A DNA stretch of 6,141 nt, from the NCBI GenBank assembly GCA_029864385.1, contig JAOTTL010000201.1:1-6141 (forward strand), read 5' to 3'. The DNA comes from SG8-41 sp029864385. Lineage in GTDB: Bacteria > Pseudomonadota > Gammaproteobacteria > Burkholderiales > SG8-41. Made by a program: the position numbers and the translations under genes. How positions within the stretch are numbered: the stretch's first letter is position 1; each line of letters opens with the position of its first letter. Below are positions 4,424 to 6,141 of the stretch, one piece after another. The notes below the pieces were generated by a model, which was given only the letters and a program-made list of their open reading frames with translations, made no database searches and was not told the origin of the DNA.

Positions 4424-5485
4424 TTACACCGCCGCGGCTACGGCGTCACCCATCTCCGTTGTGCTCGCCTTGCCGCCGAGATCTCCGGTCAGGTGCTTCG
4501 CTTCCGCAATCACCTTTTCCATCGCGGTGTCCATGAGCTCGGCAGCCGAGACCGCGTTCGGCTCCTTATATTTCCGACCAAGCCACTCGAAGAGCATCTT
4601 TCCCGACATGATCATCGCGTACGGGTTGGCGATGTTCTGCCCCGCGATATCGGGCGCCGAGCCATGCGTCGCCTGCGCCATCGCATAGCGCTCGCCCATC
4701 ACCAATCCCGGGGCGAGCCCAAGGCCGCCGACGAGCCCTGCACCCTCGTCGGTCAGGATGTCGCCGAACTGGTTGGTCGTGACGACGACATCGAAACGCT
4801 GCGGTTCCATGACCAGCTTCATCGCGAAACCGTCGACCAGCACCTCCTCCAGCCTGACGTCGGGAAAATCCTGCGCCACCTTGCGGCACTCTTCCGCGAA
4901 CATGCCGCAACAGAGCTTGTAGACCGAGGCCTTGTGCACCGAGGTCACGATCTTGCGACTGCGGGTCTTCGCGATCTCGAAAGCAGCACGCGCCACCCGG
5001 TTGGCGCCCTTGCGCGTGATCACGCGCATGCCGATTGAGATATCGTCATTGGGGCGAAACTCTCCGCTCCCCGCGACCACGACGCCGCCGGCCTGCATGC
5101 CTTCGGTCGTTTCGCGCAGGAACACGATGTCCACGTCCTTGTGCACGGAGGGGATGTTGGGGTAAGACTTCACCGGCTTCACGTTGGCGTACATCTCGTA
5201 CTTCTTGCGCAGCGGCGGGTTGATCCAGGTCGGGTCGTTCTTCGGATAGGCGTCGTGCCCGTGAGGGCCGAAGACCCAGCCGTCGAGCTTGAACAGAGCG
5301 TCCACGGTACTCTGTGGACAGGTGTGCCCGTGCACCTCGTGCGCCTTGACGCCGGTGAGCAGCTCCTGCCATTCCAGCTGCAGGCCGGTCTTCGCGGCGG
5401 CCGCCTTCATCACCTTCACGGCCTCGGGCACGACCTCCGGCCCGATGTCGTCTCCCGCTACAATTCCGATTTTCAACACTGACAT
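4424..5485 (-). CDS. Isocitrate/isopropylmalate dehydrogenase family protein
   Basis: This encodes a roughly 353-residue NAD(P)-dependent beta-decarboxylating dehydrogenase, a family that oxidises and decarboxylates malate-type 2-hydroxyacids with a divalent metal. Landmarks in order are KIGIVAGDDIGPEVV (5-19), FGPHGHD (72-78), PPLRKKYEMYANVKP (90-104), FLRETTEGMQAG (122-133), HKASVYK (184-190), LVDGFAMKLV (216-225), the signature NQFGDILTDEGAGLVGG (238-254) and HGSAPDIAGQNIANP (274-288). By alignment to Thermus isopropylmalate dehydrogenase, Arg93, Arg124, Lys185, Asp218, Asp242 and Asp246 keep the substrate, catalytic and metal roles. Lys103 replaces the second substrate arginine, and Ser187 replaces the Asn of KANV. 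LeuB, isocitrate and tartrate dehydrogenases are all possible relatives; the substitutions argue against a plain LeuB. AAAGGA touches the ATG at 5485, so the GTG at 5479 (giving MLKIG) may be the true start. The frame stays open to 5866, but that part overlaps the divergent gene. Confidence 0.92.
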   Translation of the reverse strand: MSVLKIGIVAGDDIGPEVVPEAVKVMKAAAAKTGLQLEWQELLTGVKAHEVHGHTCPQSTVDALFKLDGWVFGPHGHDAYPKNDPTWINPPLRKKYEMYANVKPVKSYPNIPSVHKDVDIVFLRETTEGMQAGGVVVAGSGEFRPNDDISIGMRVITRKGANRVARAAFEIAKTRSRKIVTSVHKASVYKLCCGMFAEECRKVAQDFPDVRLEEVLVDGFAMKLVMEPQRFDVVVTTNQFGDILTDEGAGLVGGLGLAPGLVMGERYAMAQATHGSAPDIAGQNIANPYAMIMSGKMLFEWLGRKYKEPNAVSAAELMDTAMEKVIAEAKHLTGDLGGKASTTEMGDAVAAAV

Positions 5486-5491
5486 TCCTTT
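5486..5491 (-). promoter_or_regulatory. Ribosome binding site that argues for a GTG start
   Basis: The only Shine-Dalgarno-like sequence before the dehydrogenase gene is AAAGGA, which directly abuts the ATG at 5485 with no spacer. The in-frame GTG at 5479 lies six bases away and the TTG at 5476 nine bases away, both workable. The GTG start would give an N-terminus of MLKIGIVAGDD, in line with the short leader before the first beta strand in this family. Confidence 0.5.
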
Positions 5492-5599
5492 AACAAATAG
5501 AACATTCAATCCGGGTTGCGCCAGGTGGCCAAGTGTAGAAGAACTGGCAGATTCCGCATAGACTGCGAAGAACGAAACGTCTTCAGGCGGGCTTCCGGA

Positions 5600-5617
5600 T
5601 CCCGCGGCCCTGCGGGA
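5600..5617. other. GC-rich hairpin in the divergent spacer
   Basis: TCCCGC (5600-5605) and GCGGGA (5612-5617) form a perfect 6-bp stem with a GGCCCT loop, about 26 bases before the ribosome binding site of the reductase gene. It could lie in that gene's leader. No T run follows. Confidence 0.4.
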
Positions 5618-5653
5618 CGCACGCGGTTCGCTCAAGCCATATAGGAGTCGATG

Positions 5654-6141
5654 ATGGGCAAGAGGATTGCAGTGGTAGGCACAGGCGCGCTCGGCGGCTA
5701 TGTCGGCGGCCATCTCGCCCATCAGGGGCAGGATGTGACGTTGATCGACATGTGGCCCGAGAACATCGACGCGATCCGCGCCCGCGGGCTGGACCTCGAC
5801 GGGATCACCGACGAAGAGAAAATCACGGTGACCCGCGCCAAGACCATGCACATCACCGAAGTGCAATCGCTGTGCAAGCAGGCGCCCGTCGACATCGCAT
5901 TCGTCTCGGTCAAGTCGTACGACACCGAATGGGCGACAGCGCTCATCAAGCCTTATCTCGCGCCCGACGGCTACGTGGTGTCGCTGCAGAACTGCCTGAA
6001 CGAGGAGAAGATTGCTTCAATCGTCGGCTGGGGCAGGACGCTCGGGGTCGTCGCATCGGTGATCTCCGTGTGGCTTTATGAGCCGGGGCGCATCCGCCGC
6101 ACGGCCGCCAGGGGCGGCGACAAGCACACCGTGTTCCGCGT
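5654..6141 (+). CDS. 2-dehydropantoate 2-reductase (ketopantoate reductase) family protein, 3' end cut off
   Basis: The first 162 codons of a ketopantoate-reductase-type enzyme run off the right edge with no stop. This family reduces 2-ketoacids, classically ketopantoate to pantoate in pantothenate synthesis; many paralogs serve other substrates. The Rossmann start is clear: RIAVVGTGALGGYVGGHLA (4-22) with GxGxxG. FVSVKSYDTEWA (83-94) places Lys87 at the position of the catalytic Lys72 of E. coli PanE, and SLQNCLNEE (110-118) matches the LQNG motif with Asn113. Asp32 ends the second beta strand (VTLIDMWPE), which favours NAD(H), whereas the E. coli enzyme has an Arg nearby and uses NADPH. I chose the ATG at 5654 because AGGAG (5643-5647) is six bases away; the adjacent ATG at 5651 is only three away. 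A full-length protein would be about 300 residues. It is divergent from the dehydrogenase gene. Whether it is the true PanE cannot be told. Confidence 0.88.
   Translation, partial: MGKRIAVVGTGALGGYVGGHLAHQGQDVTLIDMWPENIDAIRARGLDLDGITDEEKITVTRAKTMHITEVQSLCKQAPVDIAFVSVKSYDTEWATALIKPYLAPDGYVVSLQNCLNEEKIASIVGWGRTLGVVASVISVWLYEPGRIRRTAARGGDKHTVFR

Larger units (their letters stand above)
5486..5653. promoter_or_regulatory. Divergent promoter region between dehydrogenase and reductase genes
   Basis: Both flanking genes start from this 168-bp spacer, so it must hold their promoters unless one is read through. I found no convincing -35/-10 pair on either strand. It does hold several dyads: CGCA/TGCG (5555-5558 and 5564-5567, five bases apart), GAAG(A)ACG/CGTCTTC (5567-5584, one bulged base), and a GC-rich hairpin at 5600-5617. 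The first is the size of a small operator half-site pair, but no regulator gene is adjacent in the window. Confidence 0.4.

Noticed and set aside
4314..5038. Plus-strand open frames opposite the dehydrogenase 3' half
   Set aside because: They overlap a gene with strong family motifs on the other strand and carry no credible protein signature.
5486..5866. N-terminal extension of the dehydrogenase frame by 127 codons
   Set aside because: The extra part covers the promoter spacer and the start of the divergent reductase gene, has no family resemblance, and the enzyme's first beta strand begins right at 5479-5485.

Overview
The window is a GC-rich piece of bacterial chromosome carrying six protein genes that read as ordinary proteobacterial catabolic and housekeeping functions. 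The mix resembles what is common in environmental Betaproteobacteria such as Burkholderiales: a family III CoA-transferase, an amidase-signature enzyme, a small glutathione S-transferase, an isocitrate/isopropylmalate-type dehydrogenase and a ketopantoate-reductase-type enzyme. That taxonomic guess comes from family content and base composition only. No rRNA, tRNA, transposase, phage gene or CRISPR array is visible.

Layout, left to right. (1) A palindrome at 14-33 precedes a complete CaiB/BaiF CoA-transferase gene (59-1282, +). (2) A convergent gene (1356-1862, -) encodes a small exported protein with four cysteines that I do not recognise. (3) An 88-bp divergent spacer with a good minus-strand promoter separates it from an amidase-signature enzyme (1951-3300, +). 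(4) The convergent gap between the amidase and the GST gene (3479-4066, -) holds an inverted pair of short 10-bp tandem repeats (3321-3421). (5) A 357-bp gap (4067-4423), partly AT-rich, holds two hairpins, a loose inverted repeat, a second inverted pair built from a different 10-mer, and a solo arm of a third type. (6) A beta-decarboxylating dehydrogenase gene (4424-5485, -) and a ketopantoate-reductase-like gene (5654 to the right edge, +, cut off) diverge from a 168-bp spacer.

The genes do not form one operon: strands alternate +, -, +, -, -, +, and only the dehydrogenase and GST are same-strand neighbours, 357 bp apart. A shared pathway cannot be shown. CoA-transferase, amidase, 2-hydroxyacid-type dehydrogenase and 2-ketoacid reductase would fit breakdown of amides and organic acids, but this is inference.

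The most unusual content is intergenic. The three repeat types around the GST gene (ACGGAAACAC, GCCGATRAAC, GCAGATAAAC units) share a TTAGCC outer end, an exact 10-bp period and one degenerate 10-mer, RCVGAWDMAC. They look like variants of one element design rather than unrelated repeats. Second-tier points are active-site substitutions in the amidase and the dehydrogenase.
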